A stretch of 62,998 bases of DNA from Bacteroidales bacterium (GTDB lineage: Bacteria; Bacteroidota; Bacteroidia; Bacteroidales; UBA932), in NCBI GenBank assembly GCA_022653675.1, contig JALCST010000013.1, positions 1 through 62,998 of the forward strand, read 5' to 3'. Every line of letters starts with the position of its first letter. The first letter of the stretch is position 1. The notes beneath the pieces are model-generated. The model searched no databases, had not been told where the DNA came from, and saw only the letters and a program-made list of their open reading frames with translations. Below are positions 26,311-39,420 of this stretch, piece by piece. A program made the translations under genes and the position numbers.

Positions 26311-26326
26311 CGCCCATCTCCACAAT
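26311..26326 (+). repeat. Right attachment site (attR)
   Basis: CGCCCATCTCCACAAT, identical to the tmRNA 3' end at 22321-22336. The next bases differ (CGG here, GAG at attL), marking the limit of the repeat. It lies 62 bases before the mtgA promoter box, so mtgA was originally next to ssrA. Confidence 0.8.
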
Positions 26327-26387
26327 CGGAAGAAGCCGGACAGACCATTGATACCATAAATCTGTTGTCGCACGAAAAAAGATTGTA

Positions 26388-26395
26388 TAATTTTG
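26388..26395 (+). promoter_or_regulatory. -7 box of mtgA
   Basis: TAATTTTG fits TAnnTTTG. Only eight bases separate it from the ATG at 26404, so the mRNA should have almost no leader. It also decides the mtgA start. Confidence 0.55.
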
Positions 26396-26403
26396 CTGCC
26401 GTC

Positions 26404-27084
26404 ATGAAAAAGCTCAGGCGCATCATCTGGGGCATAATAATATTTTTCTTCGCATCCACCATAGGTGCGGTAGTCGTTTATCGTTTCGTGCCCGTAAGCC
26501 TGACTCCCCTCATGGTCGTACGCCATTTCAGGGATAAGGCTCCGATCCTTCACAAATGGGTAACCCTCGAAAGGATTTCACCTGACCTGGTCCAGGCAGT
26601 GGTGGCTTCGGAGGACAACCGCTTCATGACGCATCACGGTTTCGACGGGCAGGCCATAGAACAGGCCATAGAGGAAGCCCGGGACGGCGGACGAAAAAGA
26701 GGCGCAAGCACCATATCCCAACAGACAGCCAAGAACGTCTTTTTATGGCAGGGGAAATCATGGGTAAGGAAAGGCTTGGAAGCATATTTCACCGTCCTGA
26801 TAGAATTAATCTGGGGCAAGGAACGCATAATGGAAGTCTATCTGAACTCCATAGAGATGGGCAACGGCATATATGGCGCCTATGCGGTAGCGAAATACCA
26901 TTTCCACACCACGCCCGCAAGATTAACCCGCAGCCAATGCGCACTGATTGCCGCTTCACTCCCAAATCCGCGCAGGTTCGATTCCGGCAACCCTTCAGCA
27001 TATCTTCTGAGAAGGGAGGGCGCAATTCTTAACAATATGGACAATATCGGTCCGATACGCTTCAAGAAAGGGAAAAAAAAGTAA
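26404..27084 (+). CDS. mtgA: Monofunctional peptidoglycan glycosyltransferase
   Basis: A 226-residue GT51 enzyme that polymerises lipid II into glycan strands. An N-terminal membrane anchor (about residues 6-25) is followed by the GT51 motifs: [14 protein letters not shown] with the catalytic Glu, [32 protein letters not shown], and the last motif near SLPNPRRF. No transpeptidase domain follows. The frame is open for 300 bases further upstream through attR, but ATG 26404 gives the family N terminus and has a promoter box directly in front. Confidence 0.93.
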   Translation: MKKLRRIIWGIIIFFFASTIGAVVVYRFVPVSLTPLMVVRHFRDKAPILHKWVTLERISPDLVQAVVASEDNRFMTHHGFDGQAIEQAIEEARDGGRKRGASTISQQTAKNVFLWQGKSWVRKGLEAYFTVLIELIWGKERIMEVYLNSIEMGNGIYGAYAVAKYHFHTTPARLTRSQCALIAASLPNPRRFDSGNPSAYLLRREGAILNNMDNIGPIRFKKGKKK

Positions 27085-27089
27085 CTTTG
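27082..27089 (+). promoter_or_regulatory. -7 box of the macrodomain gene
   Basis: TAACTTTG fits TAnnTTTG, 22 bases before the ATG at 27112. It overlaps the mtgA stop codon. Confidence 0.45.
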
Positions 27090-27111
27090 AGTTACCAAAA
27101 TACTATTTGCG

Positions 27112-27888
27112 ATGAACAATAAACTTGAAACATTCCTGAAACTTCTCATCGAAGACTCCGAAGAGAGCAAAAAAACCGCCATGCCCGAGACCGACGAAGA
27201 ACGCAAGATAATGGCCCGCGCGATGATGAACGTACGGAAACCCCGTCCGATAAGCAGGGATTTGAGAGAAGCCCAGGATGCTTATTTAAAGGAAGAGCTA
27301 GCCACCAAGGGCATCATGGGGCTTTCGTCACTGAAACCATGCGACATAAATCCGAACATCTGCCTTTGGAAAGGAGACATAACGAGACTTAAGACAGATG
27401 CCATTGTCAACGCCGCAAACAGCTCCATGCTCGGATGTTTCATTCCGAACCACAATTGCATCGACAACGCCATACATTCCGCTGCAGGAATGCAACTGAG
27501 AAACGAATGTGCAAAAACGGTAAAGGAAAACGGAGAGTGCGAAACCGGTTATGCCATGATAACCCACGCATACAATCTTCCTTGCACATATGTCATACAC
27601 ACCACCGGTCCCATAGTATACGGCGCAGTAACTCCCAAAGACCGTAAACTACTGATCTCTTGTTATTACAACAGCCTCGAGCTATGCGTCTTGAACGAAT
27701 TGCACAGCATAGCCTTCCCATGCATTTCGACCGGGGTGTTCCACTATCCGGCCGACGAGGCAGCACGCGTGGCGGTACGCACGGTTTTGGATTATGTGGA
27801 CAAACACGATTCACTGACGGTCGTATTCGACACTTTCTCTGACGGAGACTACGATATTTACAAACAACTTTTATACGCACAGGAATGA
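27112..27888 (+). CDS. Zinc-type macrodomain protein, ADP-ribosyl hydrolase
   Basis: A 258-residue protein. A helical N-terminal part (about 1-75) precedes a macrodomain with DAIVNAANSSMLGCF, the zinc-type insert PNHNCIDNAIH, GYAMITHAYNLP and ISTGVFHYP. The Cys/His set fits zinc macrodomains that remove ADP-ribose from proteins. In some Gram-positive bacteria this type is paired with a sirtuin ADP-ribosyltransferase and a lipoylated carrier; no such partner is seen here. Its stop overlaps the next start (ATGATG), so it is co-expressed with the exported hydrolase. Confidence 0.88.
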   Translation: MNNKLETFLKLLIEDSEESKKTAMPETDEERKIMARAMMNVRKPRPISRDLREAQDAYLKEELATKGIMGLSSLKPCDINPNICLWKGDITRLKTDAIVNAANSSMLGCFIPNHNCIDNAIHSAAGMQLRNECAKTVKENGECETGYAMITHAYNLPCTYVIHTTGPIVYGAVTPKDRKLLISCYYNSLELCVLNELHSIAFPCISTGVFHYPADEAARVAVRTVLDYVDKHDSLTVVFDTFSDGDYDIYKQLLYAQE

Positions 27889-29255
27889 TGAAAAAGTTTT
27901 TCTACATATTCGCCCTGCTGCTCATGTGCTGCGCTACAGGCATGGCTCAAGACATAACGGGGTATTGGAAAGGCGATCTCGCGGTCGGAAACGACACGTT
28001 GAGCCTATACATCGATATCGCCAAGACCGGAAACGGAGGTTATACATGCAAACTTGACATACCGCAACAGAATGTCGAGGGCATGCCGACGGATACGGTG
28101 GCGGTCGACGGCATGAGCGTTGCGTTCGGCATAAATAAGATAGGCTTCGAATACAATGGAATGCTCGTGATGAACTCTATCCTCGGCAATTTTTCGCAAA
28201 ACGGAATAAAATTGCCGCTGAATTTCTCCAAGGCCGAAAGGGCCGTAGCCAAAAGACCACAGGAACCTAAAGGACCATTCCCTTACCGTTGCGAAGAAGT
28301 CTCCTTCTCCAATGCGAGAGACGGCATAACACTTTACGGGACGCTCACCTTGCCGGAAGGCAAAGGACCGTTTCCTGCAGTGGTGCTCATTACCGGCAGC
28401 GGAACGGAAAACCGCAACGAGGAAGTCATGGGACACAAGCCTTTCCTTGTAATCGCCGATTACTATACGAGGCGCGGCATAGCCGTGCTTAGATTCGACG
28501 ACAGAGGATGCGACAGCGCAACCGTGAAGGCTGCTTCAAAAGCCACCTCCTTCGACCTGTCATACGACGCCGAAGCGGGTGTGGACTATCTTATGGGCCG
28601 TCCGGAGATAGACCATGGAAAAATAGGCGTCGCAGGCCATTCCGAAGGGGGAATGATCTCTTTCATGATAGCCGCACGCCGTCCCGACATAGCCTTCGTG
28701 GTCTCGTTCGCCGGCCCGTCCGTGACCGGGGAGGAAATATTGAAATCCCAGAGGCTCGCAATAGCGGAGGTACAGGGAGCGCCTCAGGAGTATCTCGATG
28801 CTATGAAGAAAAGCGACGGGAAGATGTTCGACCTGATCGCAGGTGCCGATTCCGTAACGCCGGAACTGGACGAAGAACTGGTTTCGATGCAAACCGCAGG
28901 CGGAACTCCGGAGAAAACGGCTAAGGAAATGGCCGGGCAGCTGACTTCGCCGTGGATGTTCTATTTCCTGAAACACGATCCCGCATCCGACATAACGGCT
29001 ACGAAATGCCCTGTCTTATGCCTCGACGGTTCCAAGGACAAGCAGGTCATAGCTTCGATAAATATCCCGGAATATGAAAAAATAGCGCAGGAAAACGGCA
29101 AAACGAATATGACCATCAAGGAGATACCCGGCCTGAACCATCTATTCCAGCATTGCGCCACGGGCAACCCGAACGAATATTATTCTATAGAAGAGACTTT
29201 TTCCCCAGGAATCCTCGAACTGTCCGCCGACTGGATACTTTCGGCCGTTAAATGA
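27885..29255 (+). CDS. Exported alpha/beta hydrolase
   Basis: A 456-residue protein with signal peptide (about 1-21). The N-terminal beta-rich region (residues 25-115, starting ITGYWKGDL) is an accessory domain found on several Bacteroidales hydrolases. The alpha/beta-hydrolase fold follows, with oxyanion region ITGSGTENRNEE, nucleophile elbow GHSEGG, acid near CLDGSKDKQV and a final His in PGLNHLFQH. Substrate unknown; related proteins are described as esterases or acyl hydrolases. It probably works in the periplasm. Confidence 0.85.
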   Translation: MMKKFFYIFALLLMCCATGMAQDITGYWKGDLAVGNDTLSLYIDIAKTGNGGYTCKLDIPQQNVEGMPTDTVAVDGMSVAFGINKIGFEYNGMLVMNSILGNFSQNGIKLPLNFSKAERAVAKRPQEPKGPFPYRCEEVSFSNARDGITLYGTLTLPEGKGPFPAVVLITGSGTENRNEEVMGHKPFLVIADYYTRRGIAVLRFDDRGCDSATVKAASKATSFDLSYDAEAGVDYLMGRPEIDHGKIGVAGHSEGGMISFMIAARRPDIAFVVSFAGPSVTGEEILKSQRLAIAEVQGAPQEYLDAMKKSDGKMFDLIAGADSVTPELDEELVSMQTAGGTPEKTAKEMAGQLTSPWMFYFLKHDPASDITATKCPVLCLDGSKDKQVIASINIPEYEKIAQENGKTNMTIKEIPGLNHLFQHCATGNPNEYYSIEETFSPGILELSADWILSAVK

Positions 29256-29261
29256 GAGTCC

Positions 29262-33318
<4,057 letters not shown>

Positions 33319-33333
33319 TCATTTATAGAGTTG

Positions 33334-33341
33334 CAAAGGTA
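33334..33341 (-). promoter_or_regulatory. -7 box of gyrB
   Basis: Minus-strand TACCTTTG fits TAnnTTTG, 24 bases before the gyrB start. Confidence 0.55.
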
Positions 33342-33372
33342 AGAAAAAGATACGGATTTTTCAAGGGAAGAA

Positions 33373-34983
33373 TCAGAATCCGTAAGCCGCCCCAATGCCG
33401 AAATTTCGTGGCTGGGAAACACTCCAGGGCAGATATTCGTTGCGTTTCCCCAAAATGTTCCCGGCTTTAAAAAACAGGCTGAACTTGCTTTGGAAAACAT
33501 ATCCTACGGTACAACCCAAATCCCATATCGGATCGAGCGTCCCCCCGTCGAAAGCGACATAATCCCGGTGATCCAGGTAGAGGTTCGCAACTATCCTCCC
33601 GATATAACTGTACCTGACGTTTCCACCCCACTCCTTCTCCGGAATCAGATAAGGGACGTCGCCGTCGTCCCGCCTGCAATCGTTGTAACGGTAATATGCC
33701 TTGGCGGAAAAGCCTTTAGAATTCCAAACGGCATCTGCACCGGCGGAGGCCATTTTCGCATCGGCATAAATATAATCCTGCAGATGCAATCCGTCATCGA
33801 CCACTGAGAACCGCATGTTCTTTATAATCGAATAGCTCGCGAAAGCCGTCAGCGATAATCTGTCGGCAATAAGCAGCCTGCCCTCCAGTTTCGCCGTATA
33901 AGGGGTACTGAAATCGAGATGGAGACCGGTCGAAATCCAAGGATTTTCGGAACGCATTTCGGTAAAAGAGCCGAGGGAATTGTCGCCGTCGAAGGAAGCT
34001 TCCAACCAAAACACGTCCGGAATGACTCTTAAGCCAACATCCAGAAGAGGAAATATGTAGCTTATGCGGTTTTGATGGTTCAGCGTATCCCCATGTGAAT
34101 ACTTGGAGGACAGGCGGATTCCCGCCTTTATGTCGAAAACATTATTCAAATATCTATAGTAAGGGGCTACGCTCATCAGGCCTGCTACGTAGCCGCTCAG
34201 CAAATTTCTGCTCTCTACCGAAAGCAGGAAACGGTTATTGTCGAACAACCCGCCGAAGAGGGCGCTGAAATCCACGTTCTGCTCGCTGAAAGCGCCTTTG
34301 AAAAGCGTACCGGCATCGATGTTCCCGCATGAATAGCCGTACGAAGCGGTAATGTCGTAGCAGACATTCGACGGATACCCCACGGAGCGGACGTTTACCT
34401 TTGCGCCGAAACGGTTTGATACGGATTTCGTGTACAAAGTATCACGATATCCGAACAAATCGCCGGAATATGTGAGATCCAGATCGGCTTCGCCTCCCTT
34501 CCACCCATACCTGCACCTGACCGCCGCTTCATTCTTCATGAAGCGGGTCTCGCCAACACCACCCAGGGAGTCAAACGAAGGGGAGCAGGAATGATGCGAA
34601 AGATAGGCATCCAGGGAAAATCCCCTTTTCACCGGCGTCTCAATGCAGAACGCGGCATCGGCATAAAACGGGTACCCAGCTCCCGCCCTGAAAAAAAGTA
34701 CGGGAACGCGCGCTTCGGGCCTTTTGGCAAGAAGGTATGTGGTATGGGGAGAAAAGTCGTACAGATCCCCGTAGGGTTTGTCGACCGTATAATAATCCAT
34801 ATTGATATGGAAACTCCTTAGGGAATCCGGGACGGAAGTTCCTATGAAAGGCTTGTCCAGGGAGAGCAGCTTGACGTCATATTCCCGGCTGACTTCCACG
34901 GTAGGTTCTATCTGGGCACCCATGGGGAGACTGCACAAAAGCAATCCCAGGGATACAAAACATATCCGGTTAATCGTTTTCAT
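33373..34983 (-). CDS. Outer-membrane beta-barrel protein (TonB-receptor-like barrel)
   Basis: A 536-residue exported protein (signal peptide about 1-23, ending MGAQ). Most of the sequence is alternating strands rich in Tyr, Gly, Ser and Asp, ending in FGIGAAYGF with a terminal Phe, as for outer-membrane barrels. No plug domain is visible. It overlaps the TPR gene by 14 bases, and the pair is likely to act together at the envelope. Ligand unknown. Confidence 0.75.
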   Translation of the reverse strand: MKTINRICFVSLGLLLCSLPMGAQIEPTVEVSREYDVKLLSLDKPFIGTSVPDSLRSFHINMDYYTVDKPYGDLYDFSPHTTYLLAKRPEARVPVLFFRAGAGYPFYADAAFCIETPVKRGFSLDAYLSHHSCSPSFDSLGGVGETRFMKNEAAVRCRYGWKGGEADLDLTYSGDLFGYRDTLYTKSVSNRFGAKVNVRSVGYPSNVCYDITASYGYSCGNIDAGTLFKGAFSEQNVDFSALFGGLFDNNRFLLSVESRNLLSGYVAGLMSVAPYYRYLNNVFDIKAGIRLSSKYSHGDTLNHQNRISYIFPLLDVGLRVIPDVFWLEASFDGDNSLGSFTEMRSENPWISTGLHLDFSTPYTAKLEGRLLIADRLSLTAFASYSIIKNMRFSVVDDGLHLQDYIYADAKMASAGADAVWNSKGFSAKAYYRYNDCRRDDGDVPYLIPEKEWGGNVRYSYIGRIVANLYLDHRDYVAFDGGTLDPIWDLGCTVGYVFQSKFSLFFKAGNILGKRNEYLPWSVSQPRNFGIGAAYGF

Positions 34984-37900
34984 CTTCCTTCTTGATCATA
35001 GAATCTATCTTTTTGAGTCTCATCTCCACCTGCCCCAGAATGTCGTCCTTGTCGTCACGGGGCTTGTAGTTCTCCTTGATGCTGTCGAAAGTGGCTTTCG
35101 CCTGGTCCCAATCGTTGCGGTCGGCAAACGAATCGCCGAGCACAATGAAGCTCTTCGCAAGCCAGTAGGTCTGAGGCGTACCGGAATCGGAAAAGGCATA
35201 GACCAGCTTTTCGGTCTTGTCGAAATCGCCTTCGTCGTAAGCATCCTGGGCAAGAAGGTAACAGCTTTCGGCGCCTTCCGGTGTCGCCGGTTTCTGCGAA
35301 AGGTTCTTAAGCATCTTCTTCGCATCTTCACGCCGGCCCATGGAGATCTCTCCCTTAGCAATTACATATTGGGCCCGGGTCATTTCATCTTCGCTCAGTG
35401 GCTTCATGGAAAGCACTTTTTCGGCTTGCGAGACGGCTTTTTCCCACATCCGGTCCTTGAAGCACGAGAGCATCAGCCCGATTGCAGCTATATGCTTGTT
35501 GTTGTCGTTGGTAGCTATATACGAAAGGGTCTCGTAAGCCTTGACCGCCTCGTCGAAGTGATCGGTATTGTAAGAAACCTCTGCATAATTCAGCGTTGCA
35601 GGTTCTATAAACTCTTTGTCATCCAGATTCATGACCTTCAGATACTCGTCGGCGGCCGCATCCATGCGGTTGGTATTCCTGTAACACTCGGCCAGATAAT
35701 AATGCGCCTGCGAATTCTTTATCCCGTCTGGATATTGTTCTAGAAACGACCTCAGGGAAGCGATCGCGGACCCGTAATCCTTAGACAGATATTTTTGTTC
35801 TGCCGCATTGAAAAGCATCAGTTCCTTCTCGGATGCGCTCTTGTGTGCGGACATCCCGAGACTGTCCAGATAGGCGAGATATACCTCCGGTTTCCCTATG
35901 GTCTGGAATACACTCTCCAAACCGGACAGAGCATCTTCAGTCACCGATGAGAGCCGGTATTTTTCGAGGATGGTCTTGTAATAATTAATCGAACCATCAT
36001 AGTCGCCGGAGTTGGAAGCCATCATAGCCAGTTCGAGCAGGGATTTCGCATAGAAAGTACTGTCCGTGGGTCCCTCCATAAGCTTCTCAAAGCACAGTCT
36101 TGCATTCCCCTTGTCCCCTTTCCTGACATAAGTCCTTCCGAGCTCGAATACCGCCATTGGATAAACGCCGGCATTCGAAGGCCCCTTCATTATGGAGTCA
36201 AGGATCCTTATCTTGGATGTTTCGTCATTCATCAATCCGTAAGAGATCGCACTTTGATACATTGCGTAGTCGGCTTCAGGCCCCCCGGCTGCAGCGGCTC
36301 CCTGATAGGCATCGGCGGCACGAGGAAAATCCTTCTGCATGAAGATCGCGTCGGCCAGCCTGGCCCTGGCATCCGCATCCCACGGCCTGTCGGCGGATGG
36401 AAGGTCCAGATAGGTCCTGAACCAGTTCGCCGCATTCCTGTAATCCCCGCTCTTCAGATAGGAATAGGCCAAAGTGAAAACGGCCGCAGGATAGAAGGAA
36501 GCATTCCTCGACGACCTGTTTCTGGCAAGCCTGCCGTCTATGCTTATGGCTTCGGCATATTTCCCGTCGCGGTAATAGCACTCCGCAAGATATAAGTACG
36601 AAAGATCGGTCACGCCGGCATCGACGTCGTTGTCGAGAGCCGTATTGAAATAATCGGCGGCTTCGCGGTACGAACGCATTCCGACATACTCCAATCCGCG
36701 GAAGAACGCTGCCCGCTGTAAATTCTTTCTCGTTAGTTCTGTAGGCTTCCTTATCAACCTCAGGGCATCTATCGCCGACTGGTAGTCTTTCCTGATAATA
36801 TAGGAAGCAGCCATGTAATCGTGGATTTCATCGGCGCGGGAAGTCCCCGGATAAGCCCGCAGATAACTGTCGAAGCCCGATACGTCCGAATTCAGATCGA
36901 ATGAGAGCTTAGCATAGTTGTAAAATGCATCTTCCGCCATGACCGGGTCGAATCCCAGTTCCGAAGCAAACTTGAACGATGCAAGAGCCGCATGTTTGTT
37001 ACGTACCTTCAGATATGTCTTGGCCAAATGGTAATATGCATTCTGCCCGAGAGAATCCTCACCTGTCGACCGCGTGAACGCCTCGATCGCCGGTATGTAC
37101 TGTCCGATGGAATAGGAAATCAGCCCTGCGTAATAGCTGTCCTTGCGGGAAAAATCCGCTCCTGAGTTCCTGTAATCGTCGAGATACTCCTTGGCTTTCC
37201 CGATGTTCCCAATTTCGTAATAGGCATTCGATATCATCCTGGAAAGGCCGGCCTTGTAATTTTCAGGGACCTCGCCATACAGCACAGGCCCGTTTTCGAC
37301 CACGAATCCGTAATCCTTCAGCATCAGCCTAGATTCCAACAGGAAATATTTGGAATATACGGCGAAGCGGCCATCCCTGGCCGACTTTTCAAAACAACCG
37401 GAGGCCGCCTCGAAATCACCGGACATATAATACAGATAGCCGAGATAATAATTGGAAGGATTGGTATATCGCCCGTAATTCATCCCGGATACCTTGCGGA
37501 ATCCCGCTTCGGCCTCTTCGAAATTGCGGAACATCATGTTGGAATATGCTTTCTCGAATCCGTACCGGTCACGTTCGCTTCTATACAGTTTGGTGCTTTT
37601 TATGGAATTTTCCAGCTTTAGGGCCTTGCCATATTCCTTCTCATCGAAATACCGTGAAGAAAGCACGAATTTGACGTGGGAAACCATGGGGGCATATGGA
37701 TAGGATTTTTCGAGCCCTTCGACCATACCGTCCAGGCCGGGCACCCCCTCACCTATTGCACAAAGCACGATATAGCTCTGTATCTCTGCCTGCTCAGCAC
37801 TCTTTCCTTCGTCCAGGGCTGCCGCGGCAGCTTCGAACCTGCTACGTGCGGATGCCCATTGGCCGGCATCGTAAAGTTCCTTTGCAATCCCGATGTCGCG

Positions 37901-37999
37901 CTTGGCATCGTATCCACGCTTCTGTGCATCGGCAGGCATCAGCGCCGAAAAAAGAAGCAGCACCGCAAGAGATATCGGAAACGAAAAAACGTGTTTCAT
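34970..37999 (-). CDS. Large periplasmic TPR-repeat protein
   Basis: A 1009-residue protein with an N-terminal signal peptide (to about 25) and tetratricopeptide-type helical repeats along the whole length; typical pieces are AYYHLAKTYLKVRNKHAALA, AHYYLAECYRNTNRMDAAAD and ESCYLLAQDAYDEGDFDKTE. Such solenoids bind other proteins. It is the first gene of a two-gene unit with a beta-barrel protein (14-base overlap). No enzyme domain is seen. The last 20 residues are charged (KKIDSMIKKEDEND). Role unknown beyond scaffolding at the envelope. Confidence 0.85.
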   Translation of the reverse strand: MKHVFSFPISLAVLLLFSALMPADAQKRGYDAKRDIGIAKELYDAGQWASARSRFEAAAAALDEGKSAEQAEIQSYIVLCAIGEGVPGLDGMVEGLEKSYPYAPMVSHVKFVLSSRYFDEKEYGKALKLENSIKSTKLYRSERDRYGFEKAYSNMMFRNFEEAEAGFRKVSGMNYGRYTNPSNYYLGYLYYMSGDFEAASGCFEKSARDGRFAVYSKYFLLESRLMLKDYGFVVENGPVLYGEVPENYKAGLSRMISNAYYEIGNIGKAKEYLDDYRNSGADFSRKDSYYAGLISYSIGQYIPAIEAFTRSTGEDSLGQNAYYHLAKTYLKVRNKHAALASFKFASELGFDPVMAEDAFYNYAKLSFDLNSDVSGFDSYLRAYPGTSRADEIHDYMAASYIIRKDYQSAIDALRLIRKPTELTRKNLQRAAFFRGLEYVGMRSYREAADYFNTALDNDVDAGVTDLSYLYLAECYYRDGKYAEAISIDGRLARNRSSRNASFYPAAVFTLAYSYLKSGDYRNAANWFRTYLDLPSADRPWDADARARLADAIFMQKDFPRAADAYQGAAAAGGPEADYAMYQSAISYGLMNDETSKIRILDSIMKGPSNAGVYPMAVFELGRTYVRKGDKGNARLCFEKLMEGPTDSTFYAKSLLELAMMASNSGDYDGSINYYKTILEKYRLSSVTEDALSGLESVFQTIGKPEVYLAYLDSLGMSAHKSASEKELMLFNAAEQKYLSKDYGSAIASLRSFLEQYPDGIKNSQAHYYLAECYRNTNRMDAAADEYLKVMNLDDKEFIEPATLNYAEVSYNTDHFDEAVKAYETLSYIATNDNNKHIAAIGLMLSCFKDRMWEKAVSQAEKVLSMKPLSEDEMTRAQYVIAKGEISMGRREDAKKMLKNLSQKPATPEGAESCYLLAQDAYDEGDFDKTEKLVYAFSDSGTPQTYWLAKSFIVLGDSFADRNDWDQAKATFDSIKENYKPRDDKDDILGQVEMRLKKIDSMIKKEDEND

Positions 38000-38019
38000 A
38001 CAAGTCTCCCTTTATTGAA

Positions 38020-38027
38020 CAAAAGTA
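38020..38027 (-). promoter_or_regulatory. -7 box of the TPR gene
   Basis: Minus-strand TACTTTTG fits TAnnTTTG, 20 bases before the start at 37999. Confidence 0.5.
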
Positions 38028-38048
38028 GCAATAAATGGCAAATTTTAC

Positions 38049-38056
38049 TATTTTTG
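38049..38056 (+). promoter_or_regulatory. -7 box of ftsE
   Basis: TATTTTTG fits TAnnTTTG, 21 bases before the ATG at 38078. It supports that start rather than a much longer upstream frame. Confidence 0.55.
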
Positions 38057-38077
38057 CGAAGGTTAAGCCGTTATGGA

Positions 38078-38767
38078 ATGGATGCTGAAGACAAAAGCCC
38101 TATCGTCGAATTCGTGAAAGCCGACATCACCGGAGGTGATAATCTCGTAGTCTCCGATATGGACCTTACCATTCTTCCCGGGCAGTTCGTCTATCTTACC
38201 GGGCGCGTAGGCACGGGGAAAACTTCGGTGATCCGTACTATAATCGGAGAAAATCCCGTCACGGGGGAAAAAGCCGACGCCCTCGGTTACGACCTTCTGC
38301 ATCTCCGTAAAAAGCAAATTCCATACCTCAGACGGTCGGTCGGCGTCGTATTCCAGGATTTCCAGCTGCTTATGGACCGCACGGTAAGGCAGAACCTCGA
38401 ATTCGTCCTGCACGCCACAGGCTGGAAAGACAAGGAAAAGATTGGGGAGAAAATCCGTACCGTCCTCGAAGATGTCGGGATGTCAACCAAGGGACACAAG
38501 ATGCCATACCAACTATCCGGAGGAGAGCAACAGAGAATCACCATCGCGAGGGCACTACTGAACGAGCCGAAAATAATTCTCGCCGACGAGCCTACCGGCA
38601 ACCTGGATACGGAAACGGCCTTCGGCATAATGGAGCTTTTCGCCCAGATAAACGACAACAAAGGCACCGCGATACTTATGGTGACGCATAACCGGGCCAT
38701 CGTACATCAATTTCCGGGCCGCATCCTGCAGCTCGAGAACTGCGTATGCAGAGAGGTCTTCGACTGA
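38078..38767 (+). CDS. ftsE: FtsE-like ABC transporter ATPase
   Basis: A 229-residue ABC ATPase. Walker A is GRVGTGKTS, the Q-loop VVFQDFQLL, the signature LSGGEQQR and Walker [11 protein letters not shown], followed by the switch His in MVTHN. The short Q-loop context FQDFQLL and the small size fit FtsE, which with FtsX controls septal wall hydrolases. No ftsX lies next to it, so another LolD-like partner is possible. A frame open back to 37676 was rejected because the promoter and family start lie at 38049-38078. Confidence 0.8.
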   Translation: MDAEDKSPIVEFVKADITGGDNLVVSDMDLTILPGQFVYLTGRVGTGKTSVIRTIIGENPVTGEKADALGYDLLHLRKKQIPYLRRSVGVVFQDFQLLMDRTVRQNLEFVLHATGWKDKEKIGEKIRTVLEDVGMSTKGHKMPYQLSGGEQQRITIARALLNEPKIILADEPTGNLDTETAFGIMELFAQINDNKGTAILMVTHNRAIVHQFPGRILQLENCVCREVFD

Positions 38768-38772
38768 TCGCC

Positions 38773-39420
38773 ATGGAGGATGGACAGTCAACGATGAACA
38801 GGAAATATTCCGATATCTTAGGCTGGTTCGAAGCGAACGTCCCCGTCGCGAAATCCGAACTTCATTTCGATTCCCCCTTCCAACTGATAACCTCCGTCAT
38901 CCTTTCCGCCCAATGTACCGACAAGCGAGTGAATATGGTGACCCCTGCATTGTTCGAGGCTTATCCCACACCGGAACTGATGGCGAAGGCCACGCCGGAA
39001 GAGCTGCTTCCTTATGTCAAATCCGTCTCGTATCCCAACAGCAAGGCCGTGCACCTGGTCGGCATGGCGAAAAAACTGGTTTCGGATTTCGGGGGTGATG
39101 TTCCTTCGGACACGGACGAACTCATGATGCTCCCCGGAGTAGGCCGCAAGACGGCAAACGTCGTGGCATCCATTGCGTACGGCAAACCCGTCATAGCCGT
39201 GGACACCCATGTTTTCAGGGTTTCCCGCAGGCTCGGCCTTTCGAAGGGGAAGGACGTCCTGCAGGTGGAAAAGGATCTTACGGAAAACATACCGGAGAGA
39301 ATCAGGCCGATAGCCCACCATTGGCTTTTGCTTCACGGCAGGTACGTATGCACGTCCCGTAAGCCGGCATGCGACAGGTGCGGACTCTCCGCATTCTGCG
39401 ATTTTTACAATAAGGCCTAG
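38773..39420 (+). CDS. nth: Endonuclease III
   Basis: A 215-residue DNA glycosylase/AP lyase for oxidised pyrimidines. It has ILSAQCTDKRVN, the helix-hairpin-helix LPGVGRKTANV with the catalytic Lys, VDTHVFRVSRRLGL with the catalytic Asp, and four cysteines (CTSRKPACDRCGLSAFC) for the iron-sulfur cluster. Start uncertain among ATG 38746, 38773 and 38794; 38773 follows ftsE by five bases. Its stop abuts that of the convergent barrel gene with no spacer. Confidence 0.94.
   Translation: MEDGQSTMNRKYSDILGWFEANVPVAKSELHFDSPFQLITSVILSAQCTDKRVNMVTPALFEAYPTPELMAKATPEELLPYVKSVSYPNSKAVHLVGMAKKLVSDFGGDVPSDTDELMMLPGVGRKTANVVASIAYGKPVIAVDTHVFRVSRRLGLSKGKDVLQVEKDLTENIPERIRPIAHHWLLLHGRYVCTSRKPACDRCGLSAFCDFYNKA

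Larger units (their letters stand above)
22321..26326. mobile_element. Decayed genomic island inserted at the tmRNA 3' end
   Basis: Bounded by two identical 16-bp sequences (22321-22336 and 26311-26326), the first being the tmRNA 3' end. The interior is visibly richer in A and T than the flanks. It carries remnants of a transposase, an XRE regulator, a SEFIR/TIR-like gene, an IS4-like element and a HicAB module. No integrase or recombinase gene survives, so the island is presumably immobile. ssrA is a known integration target of tyrosine-recombinase elements; that one was used here is inferred. Confidence 0.8.

Noticed and set aside
34802..35743. A 313-codon plus-strand frame opposite the barrel and TPR genes
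   Set aside because: No family similarity, and it lies across two genes that themselves overlap on the other strand.
37676..38077. N-terminal extension of the FtsE-like frame
   Set aside because: The promoter box at 38049-38056 and the family start at 38078 make the preceding 134 codons, which lie opposite the TPR gene, untranslated chance sequence.
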